Shown: in pieces, positions 1-8,636 of the stretch
How positions within the stretch are numbered: position 1 is the first letter of the stretch
Layout of the letters: each line of letters starts with the position of its first letter
Source of the DNA: Nocardioides baekrokdamisoli
GTDB lineage: Bacteria; Actinomycetota; Actinomycetes; Propionibacteriales; Nocardioidaceae
Direction of reading: 5' to 3'
Length of the DNA stretch: 64,000 nucleotides
NCBI RefSeq assembly: GCF_003945325.1
Contig: NZ_AP019307.1
Coordinates: 1,488,001 to 1,552,000 of the forward strand
Position numbers and translations under genes: made by a program
The notes under the pieces: model-generated
Told to the model about the DNA's origin: nothing
What the model saw: the letters and a program-made list of their open reading frames with translations, nothing else
Database searches by the model: none

Positions 1-46
1 GGCGCCAGTCGTCAATCCAACGGCGGGTGCGGTGAGTAGCTGTCAT
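1..46 (-). CDS. N-terminus of a protein cut by the window edge
   Basis: An ATG at 46 opens a minus-strand frame that runs off the window after 15 codons, reading MTATHRTRRWIDDWR. A short basic N-terminus ending in an RWIDDW-like stretch resembles that of actinobacterial NarK-type nitrate/nitrite MFS transporters. This is memory of a family pattern from 15 residues and is weak. The CRP/FNR-like palindrome about 100 bp upstream would suit such a gene. Confidence 0.35.
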   Translation of the reverse strand, partial: MTATHRTRRWIDDWR

Positions 47-379
47 ACCGAGGACTGTGAGGTGCGGAGGTTTCGCCCGGACCGCACTGCACGGGGCCCT
101 TTGATCAACTTGTCCTCACGGCCTCACAGCCCGTTTCCCGGTTTTGTGAATCAGTTCACAAGACTGAAACAGTCCGACAGAGGAGCGTTTCGGCGAGGTC
201 ACGGCGCGCTCACGTACGCCCAGCTTGACGCGGACGCAGTGGCACGCGACCGTGCCACTCTCCGGACATCCCGACCCGATGCGTACCACTTTCTTCCACA
301 ACCGATGCGGTTGAGTCGGTCCTCCACACGACCCGGCCGCCAGCCGGCGTCAACGGGTCACGACCACAACCCTTGCCGC
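47..379. other. Intergenic region, probable divergent promoter area
   Basis: About 330 bases lie between the leftward partial gene and the most likely start of the rightward DUF559 gene. An open frame continues upstream of 380 to about 32, but its Arg/Ser-rich translation shows no similarity to the usual N-terminus of that family, so I treat it as non-coding. The one structured element seen is the palindrome at 144-161. Confidence 0.4.
144..161. promoter_or_regulatory. CRP/FNR-family operator-like palindrome
   Basis: TTGTGAA-TCAG-TTCACAA is a perfect inverted repeat with 7-bp arms. It contains TGTGA-N6-TCACA, the consensus bound by CRP-family regulators (GlxR and Crp in actinobacteria). It lies about 100 bp upstream of the leftward gene and about 220 bp upstream of the rightward one. 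The binding protein is inferred. Confidence 0.5.
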
Positions 380-1201
380 ATGGACATGGAACTCCGCGCC
401 CGGATGGCCAGCCTCGCCCCGAGCCTTCCCCGCGGCGGGATGTTCACCGGACTGGCTGCGTGCGCTGCGTACGAACTGTGGCTCCCTCCCACACCGACCG
501 AGAGCCCACTGAGTGTGTCGGTTCCATCGACCGTCCGGGGAAGCCGACGCGCCGAACTCGGCGTCGTACGGATCGCACACCCACCAGCACCCTGGACGTG
601 GGCAGGGATCCCGGTCGCGCCGGTTGAGGAGGCCATCCTCGTTGCCGCATCCGATCTGGGAATGCTTGACACCGTGGTGCTGATCGATTCGGCGCTGCGC
701 GCGAAAGCTGTCACGCCCGAGGTCCTGACCAATGTCGCCCAGCAGCGGCGACGCGGCGCACCAGCACTGCGGAAGGCGCTTGCCAAGGCGGACGCACGGT
801 CGGAGTCACCGTGGGAGACGCTGTTGCGACTCTTCCACCGTTCCATCAACGTGCCTGTGGAACCCCAGGTCAGACTTCACGCTCCGGATGGCCGCTTCAT
901 CGCCCGCGCGGACCTGCTCATCAGCGGCACGCGCACTCTGCAGGAGTACGACGGCGCCGATCACCGCGAGCCCGATCAGTACCGCGAGGACCGTCGGCGC
1001 GACGCGGACCTCGCGGCCCATGGCTTCATCCGCCATGGCTGGACCGCTCCAGACGTGACCCGAGATTTCGCCCGGGTCATGGCCTCGGCTGATCGCGCCC
1101 TTGGTCGGCGCTCAGAAGATTCCCGGCTGGACACATGGCGTGCTGAACTCGGCCAATCCTGGTTCGGTCGCCGGAAAGTGGTACAGAAGCGTGCCAGTTA
1201 G
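380..1201 (+). CDS. DUF559-type (PD-(D/E)XK-like) protein, AbiEi-antitoxin-like architecture
   Basis: This encodes about 273 aa from the ATG at 380. The start is uncertain because the frame stays open upstream to about 32. The N-terminal part (LRARMASLAPSLPR, then a FTGLAACAAYELW helix) matches actinobacterial proteins that pair an AbiEi-like region with a C-terminal DUF559 endonuclease-like fold. The C-terminal part shows the fold's signature: R-A-D-L-L then LQEYDG, followed by an RRDADLAAHGF helix. The family is widespread and mostly uncharacterised. No partner toxin gene lies next to it, so a toxin-antitoxin role is not supported here. Confidence 0.6.
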   Translation: MDMELRARMASLAPSLPRGGMFTGLAACAAYELWLPPTPTESPLSVSVPSTVRGSRRAELGVVRIAHPPAPWTWAGIPVAPVEEAILVAASDLGMLDTVVLIDSALRAKAVTPEVLTNVAQQRRRGAPALRKALAKADARSESPWETLLRLFHRSINVPVEPQVRLHAPDGRFIARADLLISGTRTLQEYDGADHREPDQYREDRRRDADLAAHGFIRHGWTAPDVTRDFARVMASADRALGRRSEDSRLDTWRAELGQSWFGRRKVVQKRAS

Positions 1202-1256
1202 CGGATCTCGGGCCCCTCGACGTGCCACTTCGCCGCACGACGGTTGATACCGAACG

Positions 1257-1293
1257 CAGAACCGCCCCCGGCCGAGGCCGAAGGGCGGTTCTG
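1257..1293 (-). terminator. Hairpin terminator of the cold-shock gene
   Basis: An 11-bp perfect stem (CAGAACCGCCC / GGGCGGTTCTG) lies 28 bp past the cold-shock stop codon, between two convergent genes. There is no clear U-run. It could serve both directions. Confidence 0.75.
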
Positions 1294-1320
1294 TGGACCG
1301 TGGTTCTGAAGGAGCAGCGA

Positions 1321-1524
1321 TCAGACGGGGCGTACGTTGCTCGCCTGCGGGCCCTTCGGGCCGGCCTCGATGTCGAACTCCACACGCTGTTCCTCGTTGA
1401 GGCTGCGGTAGCCGTCGGTCTTGATCGAGCTGTAGTGCACGAACACGTCCTCGCCGCCGCCATCCTGGGCGATGAAGCCGAAGCCCTTGTCGTTGTTGAA
1501 CCACTTGACGATGCCTTGAGCCAT
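1321..1524 (-). CDS. cspA: Cold-shock protein (CspA family)
   Basis: This 67-aa protein is a complete single CSD domain. Both RNA-binding motifs are present: RNP1 as KGFGFI (about residues 13-18) and RNP2 as VFVHYS (about 27-32). It begins [16 protein letters not shown] and has the family's usual length. It acts as a cytoplasmic RNA/ssDNA-binding chaperone that melts secondary structure in the cold or during growth transitions. It is monocistronic with its own terminator at 1257-1293. The assignment is secure; which Csp paralogue it is cannot be told from one copy. Confidence 0.95.
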   Translation of the reverse strand: MAQGIVKWFNNDKGFGFIAQDGGGEDVFVHYSSIKTDGYRSLNEEQRVEFDIEAGPKGPQASNVRPV

Positions 1525-1666
1525 TGCTCGCCTACTCCTTCAATCTGAATCGCCGTGGACACAAGCCCCGTCGGCGGGTGAGACCACCTGGAGCTTGCAC
1601 CGATTGCGTTCAGATCATGACCAATCCGGCCCGATCCGTCTACCCCGTCCGGAGGACGTTCAAAAG

Positions 1667-3442
1667 GTGTTAACCACTAGCATCACCGGGGTGAGTCGCA
1701 TCGTGTCGCTGGGCCGTACGACTCCGGCGCGGACCATCCTGATCGTCCTCAACGTCTCCCTCGCACTCCACCTCCTGTGGCTGTGGGGTCTGGCCACCAC
1801 CGGCGGCGATCTGGCTGCCCAGGACTTCTGGGCCGAGCAGGTCCGGGCGCACCCCGGGATCGCGTACAACTTCGCCTGGTACGGCGGGCTGCCCCCGGTG
1901 TCCTACAGCGCCATCACGCCGTATGTGATGGGGCACCTCGGCGTACGACCGACGGGCGTCATCTGCGGCGTGATCAGTTCGGTGATCATGGTGCTGATCC
2001 TGCGCAGGATGATCGACGTACGTCACGTGTTCTGGCCGTCGATGGTCGCGATGCTCGCGTTGTGGTGCAACACCGTCTCCGGGCGGATCACGTTCTCATT
2101 CGGTCTGATGTTCGCGCTGGCCACGCTGTGGGCCCTGGTGAGTCAGCTACGTCCCCGCTGGCTCCGTGCAGCCCTGATCGTGATCGGCGCGGTCGCGGCG
2201 ACCGCGGGCAGTGCTGTCGCCGGACTCTTCCTCGGGCTCCTCGCGGGCGGTCTCTGGTTGAGCCGCCGACGTACCGAGGCGTACCTGCTCGGTATTCCGC
2301 CGGCCGCATACGTCGTGGCTACGACCTTCACGTTCCCGTTCCAGGGCGATCAGCCGTACCCGTGGTACCTGGTGCTGCCGACGGTCGTGGCCGGGTACGC
2401 CGTCTGGGCGACGGCGCCACGCGAATGGAAGTGGGTACGCCGGGGCAGCCTGGTCTACATCGCGGCCGTGTTCGGCACGTACGTGATCACGTCCCCGATC
2501 GGCAGCAACATCGACCGGATGGCGATGATCTTCGCGCCGGTCATCCTCGTGGTCACGCTCGAGTCCGGACGCGCGCGCAGCCCGTTCACGCGGTTCACCC
2601 GACTCCGGGCGATCCCAGTGTGGGGCTTCGTCGCCTTCATGTCCTTGGCATCGTTCTCCTGGAACTTCATCCAGGCCGGCCTCGACCTCGGCACGAACTC
2701 GACCGCCACCGTCCTCGACACCGAGCAGCAGACCGTCGTGAAGGTCCTGCAGGCCCACCACGCCGCCACCTGGATGGTCGAGTTCGTCCCGACGGCCAGC
2801 CACCGCGAATCATCCGAGTTCGCGTCGTCCTTCAACATGGTGCGGGGTTGGAACCGGCAGGCGGACAAATCTCGCAACGCGCTCTTCTACGACCCCAGCC
2901 CGCCTCTGACACCGGAGATCTACAACCGCTGGCTGCATCGATGGCCGGTCGGCTTCGTCGTTCTCCCCCCGGGCAACCTCGACTACGCGGCGAAGCGCGA
3001 GGGGCAGATCGTCGCCTCGGAACCGTCGTTCCTGCGTCTGGTGTGGAGCGACAACGGGTGGCGGGTGTACGCAGTGCAGGCGCCGACGCCCGTGATCGCC
3101 GCACCGGGCGTGCTCGCGGAGTTCGAGTCCGACCACCTCACAGTCCGCGTGCCTCACCCGGGCAGCTATCTCATTCGGGTCTACTACGCCGGCGTCCTGG
3201 CGATCCTCGATCCGGCGGGCGACGCGTACCCGGCCCCGAAGAAGATGGCCGGCGGCGCGTACGAAAACCCCCACGGCTGCCTGCTCGAGACCCACACCGC
3301 CATTCCCGACCTCGTGAATCCGGTGCCGACCGGCGCACAGAAAACGGACCAGTGGACGACGCTGGTGGCCCCCAGAGCCGGGAAGTACGTCATCGAGGGT
3401 CCGTGGTCGATCGACGCCGGGACCTCCTGCCCGACGAACTGA
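1667..3442 (+). CDS. Polytopic membrane protein with C-terminal soluble domain
   Basis: The frame opens at 1595, but GTG 1667 is the likely start because a strong Shine-Dalgarno (GGAGGA at 1651-1656) sits 10 bases upstream. That gives 591 aa. Residues from about 15 to 370 contain about ten hydrophobic helices, beginning with ARTILIVLNVSLALHLLWLWGL. A roughly 200-residue non-membrane C-terminal part follows. The layout resembles GT-C fold glycosyltransferases and related large actinobacterial envelope membrane proteins, but I see no diagnostic DxD/DE pair. Function is unassigned. Confidence 0.7.
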   Translation: MLTTSITGVSRIVSLGRTTPARTILIVLNVSLALHLLWLWGLATTGGDLAAQDFWAEQVRAHPGIAYNFAWYGGLPPVSYSAITPYVMGHLGVRPTGVICGVISSVIMVLILRRMIDVRHVFWPSMVAMLALWCNTVSGRITFSFGLMFALATLWALVSQLRPRWLRAALIVIGAVAATAGSAVAGLFLGLLAGGLWLSRRRTEAYLLGIPPAAYVVATTFTFPFQGDQPYPWYLVLPTVVAGYAVWATAPREWKWVRRGSLVYIAAVFGTYVITSPIGSNIDRMAMIFAPVILVVTLESGRARSPFTRFTRLRAIPVWGFVAFMSLASFSWNFIQAGLDLGTNSTATVLDTEQQTVVKVLQAHHAATWMVEFVPTASHRESSEFASSFNMVRGWNRQADKSRNALFYDPSPPLTPEIYNRWLHRWPVGFVVLPPGNLDYAAKREGQIVASEPSFLRLVWSDNGWRVYAVQAPTPVIAAPGVLAEFESDHLTVRVPHPGSYLIRVYYAGVLAILDPAGDAYPAPKKMAGGAYENPHGCLLETHTAIPDLVNPVPTGAQKTDQWTTLVAPRAGKYVIEGPWSIDAGTSCPTN

Positions 3443-3468
3443 GATCACCGCGCCGGTAGACTCCGCAG

Positions 3469-3542
3469 GCCCCCTTAGCTCAGTTGGTTAGAGCAGCGGA
3501 CTTTTAATCCGCGGGTCGTCGGTTCGAGCCCGACAGGGGGTA
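3469..3542 (+). tRNA. tRNA-Lys(TTT)
   Basis: This 74-nt cloverleaf has a 7-bp acceptor stem with a terminal G-T pair and A discriminator, a D-arm AGCTCAGTTGGTTAGAGC, an anticodon stem GCGGA/TCCGC with loop CTTTTAA (anticodon TTT at 3503-3505), and a T-arm GGTTCGAGCC. No CCA is encoded. The next gene starts 31 bases downstream. Confidence 0.95.
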
Positions 3543-3573
3543 CCGACGAGCCAACGATGCGCAAGGGGAAGCC

Positions 3574-4113
3574 GTGTCGAATCCTCCGGCAGGCTGGTAT
3601 CCCAACCCCGACCTGGGCAATGCGAGCAGTCACCGCTTCTGGGACGGATCACACTGGACCGAGCACGTACACCTGATCCCGGCACGGCGGCGATGGAAGC
3701 GTGTCGTGCTCTGGATGGCGATCGCGATTGTCGCGTCGCCTGTCGTGCTGTTCGTCGCATTCATGGTGATCGGCATCGGAGTCGCGGCCGTGACCGGCGA
3801 CAACTGTGCGTTCGACCCTCCCCCGGGCGATGTCAGCACCATGACGTTGGTCAACGACACCCGCGGGCCGGTCGAATTCGTCGAGTGCGACAACGCCACG
3901 TGCAGTGCGTACAACCACGTCGACGGCGGGGGCACGGTGGCGGCCGGTCAGGAAACCGACTGGAACCACGAGAACTGCGGGCGCGAACCGGTCGGCATCG
4001 TTGACGGATCGGGCGCGCTGCTCGGCTGCATCATCCTCCCCGTGGATGACCTACCGAAGGTGACGACCTGGCGGGTGTCACATCGCGCTCCCTGTAGCGG
4101 ACCGATTGGCTGA
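3574..4113 (+). CDS. DUF2510 domain membrane-anchored protein
   Basis: This encodes 179 aa from GTG 3574, preceded by AAGGGGAAG. Residues about 4-31 are a DUF2510 domain, seen as PPAGWYPNPDLG then HRFWDGSHWTEHV, a short cytoplasmic module common in actinobacterial membrane proteins. A single transmembrane helix follows (about 45-70, VVLWMAIAIVASPVVLFVAFMV). An extracytoplasmic domain of about 110 aa contains six or so cysteines that could form disulphides. Its molecular role is unknown. Confidence 0.75.
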   Translation: MSNPPAGWYPNPDLGNASSHRFWDGSHWTEHVHLIPARRRWKRVVLWMAIAIVASPVVLFVAFMVIGIGVAAVTGDNCAFDPPPGDVSTMTLVNDTRGPVEFVECDNATCSAYNHVDGGGTVAAGQETDWNHENCGREPVGIVDGSGALLGCIILPVDDLPKVTTWRVSHRAPCSGPIG

Positions 4114-4137
4114 TCGAGCCGCGCAGGGGCCCGACGG

Positions 4138-4920
4138 CTACGGCGTACGCTCGGCGGCCGTCTCGACCTCCAGCAGGGACACGCTCCGGCGTTCCGCTTC
4201 GTACGCGGCCAGCCCACCGCGTACACCGAACAGCCGCTTGGACCAGACGAGGTAGACCACCGCGGCAACGTTGACGAGGAAGAGGACGACTCGCAGAAGC
4301 GTGGTCTTGTCGACGATGTCGTAGATCTCCAGGGGCAACAGGACCGACGTACCCACAGCGCCGACGTACTCGCCCCACCGCTTCAACGACCAGAGGCCGA
4401 CGCCCTCCAGCAGTTCGAGGGCCGCGTAGGCGACCAGCGCGATCGCGACCCAGATCAGGGTGTGATGCGAGTAGGACAGAGCCTTGTCCATGAGCCGCAT
4501 CGGCGTGGAGTTCGCCAGATTGATGCCGAGTTTGTCCTCCAACGGCTGGAGGAGGGGCAGGTCGGCACTGATCGTCCGAGCGAGGCTCTCCTTGTCAGCC
4601 GCGAACCGGAAGACACCGTAGGCCGCGAGACCCAGAAAGAGTGCGCGAATGATTCGCTCGGCAGCCAGAAGTCTCAGGATCGTGGCATCCTTCAACGCCT
4701 TGCCGCGCAGCACGATGGGTGCGTCAGCAGCTGGGCCGACCACGACCGAGGCAGCGTCCGGGACGTACGCAGCGCACCGCAGGCACCGCCACGCATCGCC
4801 GGCGGGCGTCATCACATGGAGGCGGGCCGCGAGATCTGGCTCAGTCGGTTGGTAGAGGACGTGACCGTGCCGTCCGCAGGCACGGACTTCCCAGTTGTAG
4901 CGAGCGAACGGGCGGGGCAT
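4138..4920 (-). CDS. DUF2127 family membrane protein
   Basis: From ATG 4920 the product is 260 aa; a start six codons upstream at 4938 is possible. The N-terminal cytoplasmic part has a WRCLRCAAYVP segment with a CxxC pair. The rest holds about four transmembrane helices, with the repeated LLAAERIIRALFLGLAAYG and ALELLEGVGLWSLKRWGEY motifs characteristic of DUF2127. The biochemical role of the family is unknown. The gene converges on the DUF2510 gene and is not obviously in an operon. Confidence 0.75.
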   Translation of the reverse strand: MPRPFARYNWEVRACGRHGHVLYQPTEPDLAARLHVMTPAGDAWRCLRCAAYVPDAASVVVGPAADAPIVLRGKALKDATILRLLAAERIIRALFLGLAAYGVFRFAADKESLARTISADLPLLQPLEDKLGINLANSTPMRLMDKALSYSHHTLIWVAIALVAYAALELLEGVGLWSLKRWGEYVGAVGTSVLLPLEIYDIVDKTTLLRVVLFLVNVAAVVYLVWSKRLFGVRGGLAAYEAERRSVSLLEVETAAERTP

Positions 4921-5001
4921 TCCAGCAGAATGCAGCATCGGAAGCGGACCCTGCGAACGGCTCGCGGTAACCCATCAGAAGCACGGCACAAGGCCAGACC
5001 G

Positions 5002-5295
5002 CTACGCCTTGCCGTTGCGCCTGGCCCGGATCAGGGCATCGCGCCAGGCACCCACCTCGACCTCCGGGATCCGCAGCGCGCCGAGCAGCGTCGCGAAGAC
5101 CTTCGGTTGGGTCAGCGGCGGCAAATGCCGACCGCTGAAGTAGCCGCCCAACGTGGACGTCGGAATGCCTGTGGCTCCGGCGACTTCGCGCACAGTCAGA
5201 CCAAGACGGTTCCGCACCGTGCTCAGAGCAGCCGCAAGGGCAGCTGGTGATTCAACGTTCTCAGGCCCCGAGAGCCCAGATGACTCTGTGCTCAT
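5002..5295 (-). CDS. Small XRE-type helix-turn-helix protein
   Basis: This 97-aa protein starts at ATG 5295 (a second ATG two codons upstream at 5301 is possible). About residues 24-70 form a helix-turn-helix: LSTVRNRLGLTVREVAGATGIPTSTLGGYFSGRHLPP. It resembles the N-terminal HTH of larger actinobacterial signalling proteins, but here it stands alone without an effector domain. It is probably a DNA-binding regulator. It is divergent from the LuxR-type gene at 5444, so the shared 150-bp gap may be its target. Confidence 0.7.
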   Translation of the reverse strand: MSTESSGLSGPENVESPAALAAALSTVRNRLGLTVREVAGATGIPTSTLGGYFSGRHLPPLTQPKVFATLLGALRIPEVEVGAWRDALIRARRNGKA

Positions 5296-5443
5296 GGTCA
5301 CAGGGTAAAGGCTTGACGGCGTTTGTACGACCTTGTACGGACTCCGGCGTATCCCGCGAAAAGGGGAGTCTGAAAGGTGTCTGATAGATCTGTTCGACGA
5401 CTCGGCACCGTCACCCCCAGTTGATCAACGGAAGAGCACGCCG

Positions 5444-6112
5444 ATGTTCGCACTCGAACGGACCCTCACCGCCGACATCATCCCTGCCTCGCGCACCGAG
5501 ACGACGCTGGTGACGGTCGTCGATCAGGACGAAGTCGTACGCCTCGGCGTGGTGGCCGCCCTGCGGGCCGCCGAAGGTTTCACCGCCTCTGCGGCGCTTG
5601 CGCAGGCCGATGAGGTCATTGTCGGCCGTGGCCTGATCCTGCTCGGCGCGCGCGCGATGTCCGCGCACGAGGCCCGGCCAGCAGTACGAAGCCTGACTGC
5701 GGGTGGCGCGACCGTGATCCTGCACTCGGCCGACGAGCGCCCCGTCCCGCTCCGCTCGGCCATCGCTGAAGGTGCCAGCGGAGTGGCTCTACGTCGCGAC
5801 GGCATCGCCGGACTGCTCAGCACCATGCGCGCGGTCCTGGCCGGCCGGCTCGCGTACAGCAGCCAGCACGCCGAACGTCTCTGCACCGAACGAGACCTCG
5901 CAGCGCGACTCTCGGCTCGCGAGTCGGACGTCCTGGCGTGCCTGTCGGATGGTCTCACTCACCGCCAAGCCGCGCGCCGTCTCGGTATCGACGAGGAGAC
6001 CGTGAAGACCCATCTCAAATCGGTCCGGGCCAAGTACATGTCCCTCGGACGCGCCGTCACGAACGTCGGCACGCTGATGCGCGAGGCCCGCACGGACGGC
6101 TGGCTCGTCTGA
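5444..6112 (+). CDS. LuxR/NarL-type regulator with degenerate receiver
   Basis: This encodes 222 aa from ATG 5444 (GGAAGAG just upstream); the frame is open from 5333 but that extension looks non-coding. The N-terminal part folds like a response-regulator receiver (VTVVDQDEVVRLGVVAALR), yet the strand that should end in the phosphoacceptor Asp reads GLILLGARAM, so that Asp is absent. The C-terminal LuxR HTH is intact: LSARESDVLACLSDGLTHRQAARRLGIDEETVKTHLKSV. It probably acts without phosphorylation as an atypical regulator. No histidine kinase gene is nearby. Confidence 0.8.
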   Translation: MFALERTLTADIIPASRTETTLVTVVDQDEVVRLGVVAALRAAEGFTASAALAQADEVIVGRGLILLGARAMSAHEARPAVRSLTAGGATVILHSADERPVPLRSAIAEGASGVALRRDGIAGLLSTMRAVLAGRLAYSSQHAERLCTERDLAARLSARESDVLACLSDGLTHRQAARRLGIDEETVKTHLKSVRAKYMSLGRAVTNVGTLMREARTDGWLV

Positions 6113-6137
6113 GGTAACCGGGTGAGGCCTGCGCCAC

Positions 6138-6170
6138 ACTTTGCGTTTACCTACTGGAAATCTGCAAAGT
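6138..6170. promoter_or_regulatory. Inverted repeat upstream of hydrolase/monooxygenase operon
   Basis: ACTTTGC (6138-6144) and GCAAAGT (6164-6170) are perfect 7-bp arms 19 bases apart, in the 110-bp gap before the operon starting at 6223. The spacing suits an operator for a dimeric regulator, but no regulator gene is adjacent. The functional claim is inference. Confidence 0.3.
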
Positions 6171-6222
6171 AACCGATACGCTGTGTCGCAGTAACCGCAT
6201 CGCCCGCCATCCCGGCCTGCCG

Positions 6223-7080
6223 ATGCGCAAGTCGTTGGCGCGTGTCGCGCAGGGCGGAGCAGTCGTGGTTCTTGCATACGAGGTGCATGGCACCGGCGAG
6301 CCGATCGTGTTGATTCACGGCGTCGGCCACCGCCGACAGGCCTGGGACCCGATCGTCCCGTTGCTCGCCAACGACTTCCAGGTCATCACGATCGACCTCC
6401 CGGGGTTCGGGGAGTCCGGTCCCCTCGTGATGAAGAAGGGCCACGCCGAGGACGCGCTCCGCAAGGAGCTCATCGAGACGGTGGCTTTCCTCGGCATCGA
6501 GAACCCACACGTCGTCGGCAACTCCCTGGGCGGCCTGATCGCCCTCGAGATCGCCCATGACGGTCGCGCGAAGTCGGCGACCGCGCTGTCGCCTGCAGGC
6601 TTCTGGGACGGCGAAGCCGACTTCACCTACATCAACCTGCTCTTCAACTCGGTGCTGACCGCCGCCACGTTCGCGCGACCGATCGCCCGGCCCCTCCTGA
6701 GCACCGCTCTCGGCCGCAAGGTGCTGCTCTCGTGGTTGAACACCCACGCCGAGAACATCCCGCCCGAGGTGGCGTACGGCGACTTCAAGGCGCTCGCCGC
6801 AGCCGCTCCGAACGTACGTCGACTCCTCGCCGAGCACTATCAGTTCGAGGGCGACATCGACGTGCCGGCCACGGTCGCCTGGTCCGAGAAGGACCGAGTA
6901 CTGCTCCCGTACCAGGCCCGCCGCGCAGCTCGCCTGCTGCCCAACGCCCAGCACATCACCTTGGCCGGCGTCGGTCACGTCCCGATGTGGGATGACCCCG
7001 AGCTCGTCGCCGAGACGATCCGCGACACCGTCGCGCGCGCGTCCGCTCCGGCTCGCAAGAAGAAGGTCGCGCGCGCATGA
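6223..7080 (+). CDS. Alpha/beta-fold hydrolase
   Basis: This encodes 285 aa from ATG 6223; GTG 6262, preceded by GGCGGAG, is an alternative start. The alpha/beta-hydrolase fold is clear. The oxyanion-hole strand is PIVLIHGVGH, the nucleophile elbow is GNSLGG (Ser about 101), the acid is Asp about 224 in WSEKDRVLLP, and the base is His about 252 in GVGHVPM. The Lys/Arg-rich tail is unusual. It overlaps the downstream Baeyer-Villiger monooxygenase by 4 bp. Such pairs typically convert a ketone to an ester and then hydrolyse it, so this enzyme is plausibly the esterase. The substrate is unknown. Confidence 0.85.
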   Translation: MRKSLARVAQGGAVVVLAYEVHGTGEPIVLIHGVGHRRQAWDPIVPLLANDFQVITIDLPGFGESGPLVMKKGHAEDALRKELIETVAFLGIENPHVVGNSLGGLIALEIAHDGRAKSATALSPAGFWDGEADFTYINLLFNSVLTAATFARPIARPLLSTALGRKVLLSWLNTHAENIPPEVAYGDFKALAAAAPNVRRLLAEHYQFEGDIDVPATVAWSEKDRVLLPYQARRAARLLPNAQHITLAGVGHVPMWDDPELVAETIRDTVARASAPARKKKVARA

Positions 7081-8579
7081 GTACGCGCCACACCACCGAC
7101 GTCGTCATCATCGGCGCCGGCATCTCCGGCGTCGGCGTGGCCTCCCGCCTGCGGATCGAGCACCCCGAGCTCGACGTCACCCTGTTCGAGCGTCGCGACG
7201 CGATGGGCGGCACCTGGGACCTCTTCAAGTACCCCGGCATCCGCTCGGACTCCGACATGCTCACCTTCGGGTTCGGTTTCCGTCCGTGGCACGGCACCAA
7301 GGTGCTCTCGGACGGCCCCAGCATCAAGCGGTACGTCGAGGACACCGCGGCCGAGTACGGCATCACCGAGAAGACGTTGTTCGGCACCACTGTCGAGTCG
7401 GCGAACTGGGACTCCGAGTCCCAGCGTTGGTCGACGACGGTCGTGAACGCCGCAGGCGAGACCGAGATCTGGACCTCGCAGTACGCCGTCCTGGCCACGG
7501 GCTACTACGACTACGACAACGCGCACCGGCCGACGTGGACCGGGGAGAAGTCGTTCAAGGGCGAGTTCGTGCACCCGCAGTTCTGGCCGGAGGACCTCGA
7601 CGTCGCGGACAAGAAGGTCGTCGTCATCGGCTCCGGCGCCACGGCGATCACATTGGTCCCCAGTCTGGCTGACGCCGGCGCCGAGGTGACCATGCTGCAG
7701 CGGTCCCCCACCTACATCGGCACGGTGCCGGAGACCGACCCGGTGTCGATCCTTCTCGACAGGGCCCACGTCCCCAAGATGGTCAGCTATCACGTGGGGC
7801 GCGTACGCAACATCGCCCTGCAGCAGGGGCTCTATCGAGCCTGCAAGGCTGCCCCGGGACCGATGCGCGCGCTGCTGCTCGCCCAGCTCAAGGCCCAGAT
7901 CGGCGACGTCGACATGGAGCACTTCAAGCCGAACTACAAGCCGTGGGACGAGCGTCTCTGCGTGGTTCCGAACGGCGACCTGTTCCGTACGCTGCGCCGC
8001 GGCGAGGCCCGGATCGTCACCGACCACATCAAGAAGTTCGACCGCACCGGCATCGTGCTCGAGGGCGGAGAGCACCTGGACGCCGACATCGTCGTCACCG
8101 CGACCGGTCTCACCATCAAGGTGGGCGGCGGCATCGACATCACGGTCGACGGCCAGGCGGTTCCGGTGCGCGACCGGATGCTCTACAAGGGCGTCATGCT
8201 CGAGGGCGTACCGAACGCGATCCTGGTGCTCGGCTACACGAACGCCTCCTGGACGCTCAAGGTCGACCTGGCCGCGACGTACTTCTCGCGACTGGTGTCG
8301 CACCTGCGCAAGGGCGGTTACACCTCGGTCGTCGCGACCGCCGACGCGGACGAGCGTCGCGAGGTCTCGGTGATGGGTGACTCGATGCGCTCGGGCTACA
8401 TCGCACGCGGCGACGCCGTGATGCCGCGCCAGGGCAAGTCCGGACCGTGGCGGATCAAGAACGACTACTTCCGCGACTGGCCGATGCTCAAGCGCTCGAA
8501 GATCGACGACGGTGCACTCACGTTCACACGCCAGGGCACGGCCGTCGAATCCATCGAGTCCGACTCGGTCGGCGTCTGA
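7077..8579 (+). CDS. Flavin-containing Baeyer-Villiger monooxygenase
   Basis: This 500-aa protein starts with an ATGA overlap on the hydrolase gene. It has an FAD-binding GAGISG at residues 13-18, followed by DVTLFERRDAMGGTWD. The type I BVMO fingerprint FxGxxxHxxxWP appears as FKGEFVHPQFWP (about 160-171), and a second Rossmann motif GSGATA for NADPH follows. The segment TATGLT is the usual C-terminal FAD signature. Length and order resemble EthA-type enzymes. The reaction is NADPH- and O2-dependent insertion of oxygen next to a carbonyl. A strong terminator follows immediately. Confidence 0.9.
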   Translation: MSTRHTTDVVIIGAGISGVGVASRLRIEHPELDVTLFERRDAMGGTWDLFKYPGIRSDSDMLTFGFGFRPWHGTKVLSDGPSIKRYVEDTAAEYGITEKTLFGTTVESANWDSESQRWSTTVVNAAGETEIWTSQYAVLATGYYDYDNAHRPTWTGEKSFKGEFVHPQFWPEDLDVADKKVVVIGSGATAITLVPSLADAGAEVTMLQRSPTYIGTVPETDPVSILLDRAHVPKMVSYHVGRVRNIALQQGLYRACKAAPGPMRALLLAQLKAQIGDVDMEHFKPNYKPWDERLCVVPNGDLFRTLRRGEARIVTDHIKKFDRTGIVLEGGEHLDADIVVTATGLTIKVGGGIDITVDGQAVPVRDRMLYKGVMLEGVPNAILVLGYTNASWTLKVDLAATYFSRLVSHLRKGGYTSVVATADADERREVSVMGDSMRSGYIARGDAVMPRQGKSGPWRIKNDYFRDWPMLKRSKIDDGALTFTRQGTAVESIESDSVGV

Positions 8580-8590
8580 CCGACGTACAA

Positions 8591-8625
8591 AAGGGGCCCC
8601 GGGAGCATTGCTCCTGGGGCCCCTT
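8591..8625. terminator. Strong bidirectional hairpin terminator
   Basis: A 15-bp stem with one G-T wobble (arms AAGGGGCCCCGGGAG and CTCCTGGGGCCCCTT) lies between the convergent monooxygenase and secreted-protein genes. A-rich and T-rich ends flank it in both directions. Confidence 0.85.
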
Positions 8626-8636
8626 CTGCGTCTCGG

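Noticed and set aside
32..379. N-terminal extension of the DUF559 protein
   Set aside because: The translation is Arg/Ser/Pro-rich, unlike the family's N-terminus, and it runs across a CRP-like palindrome; kept only as an alternative start.
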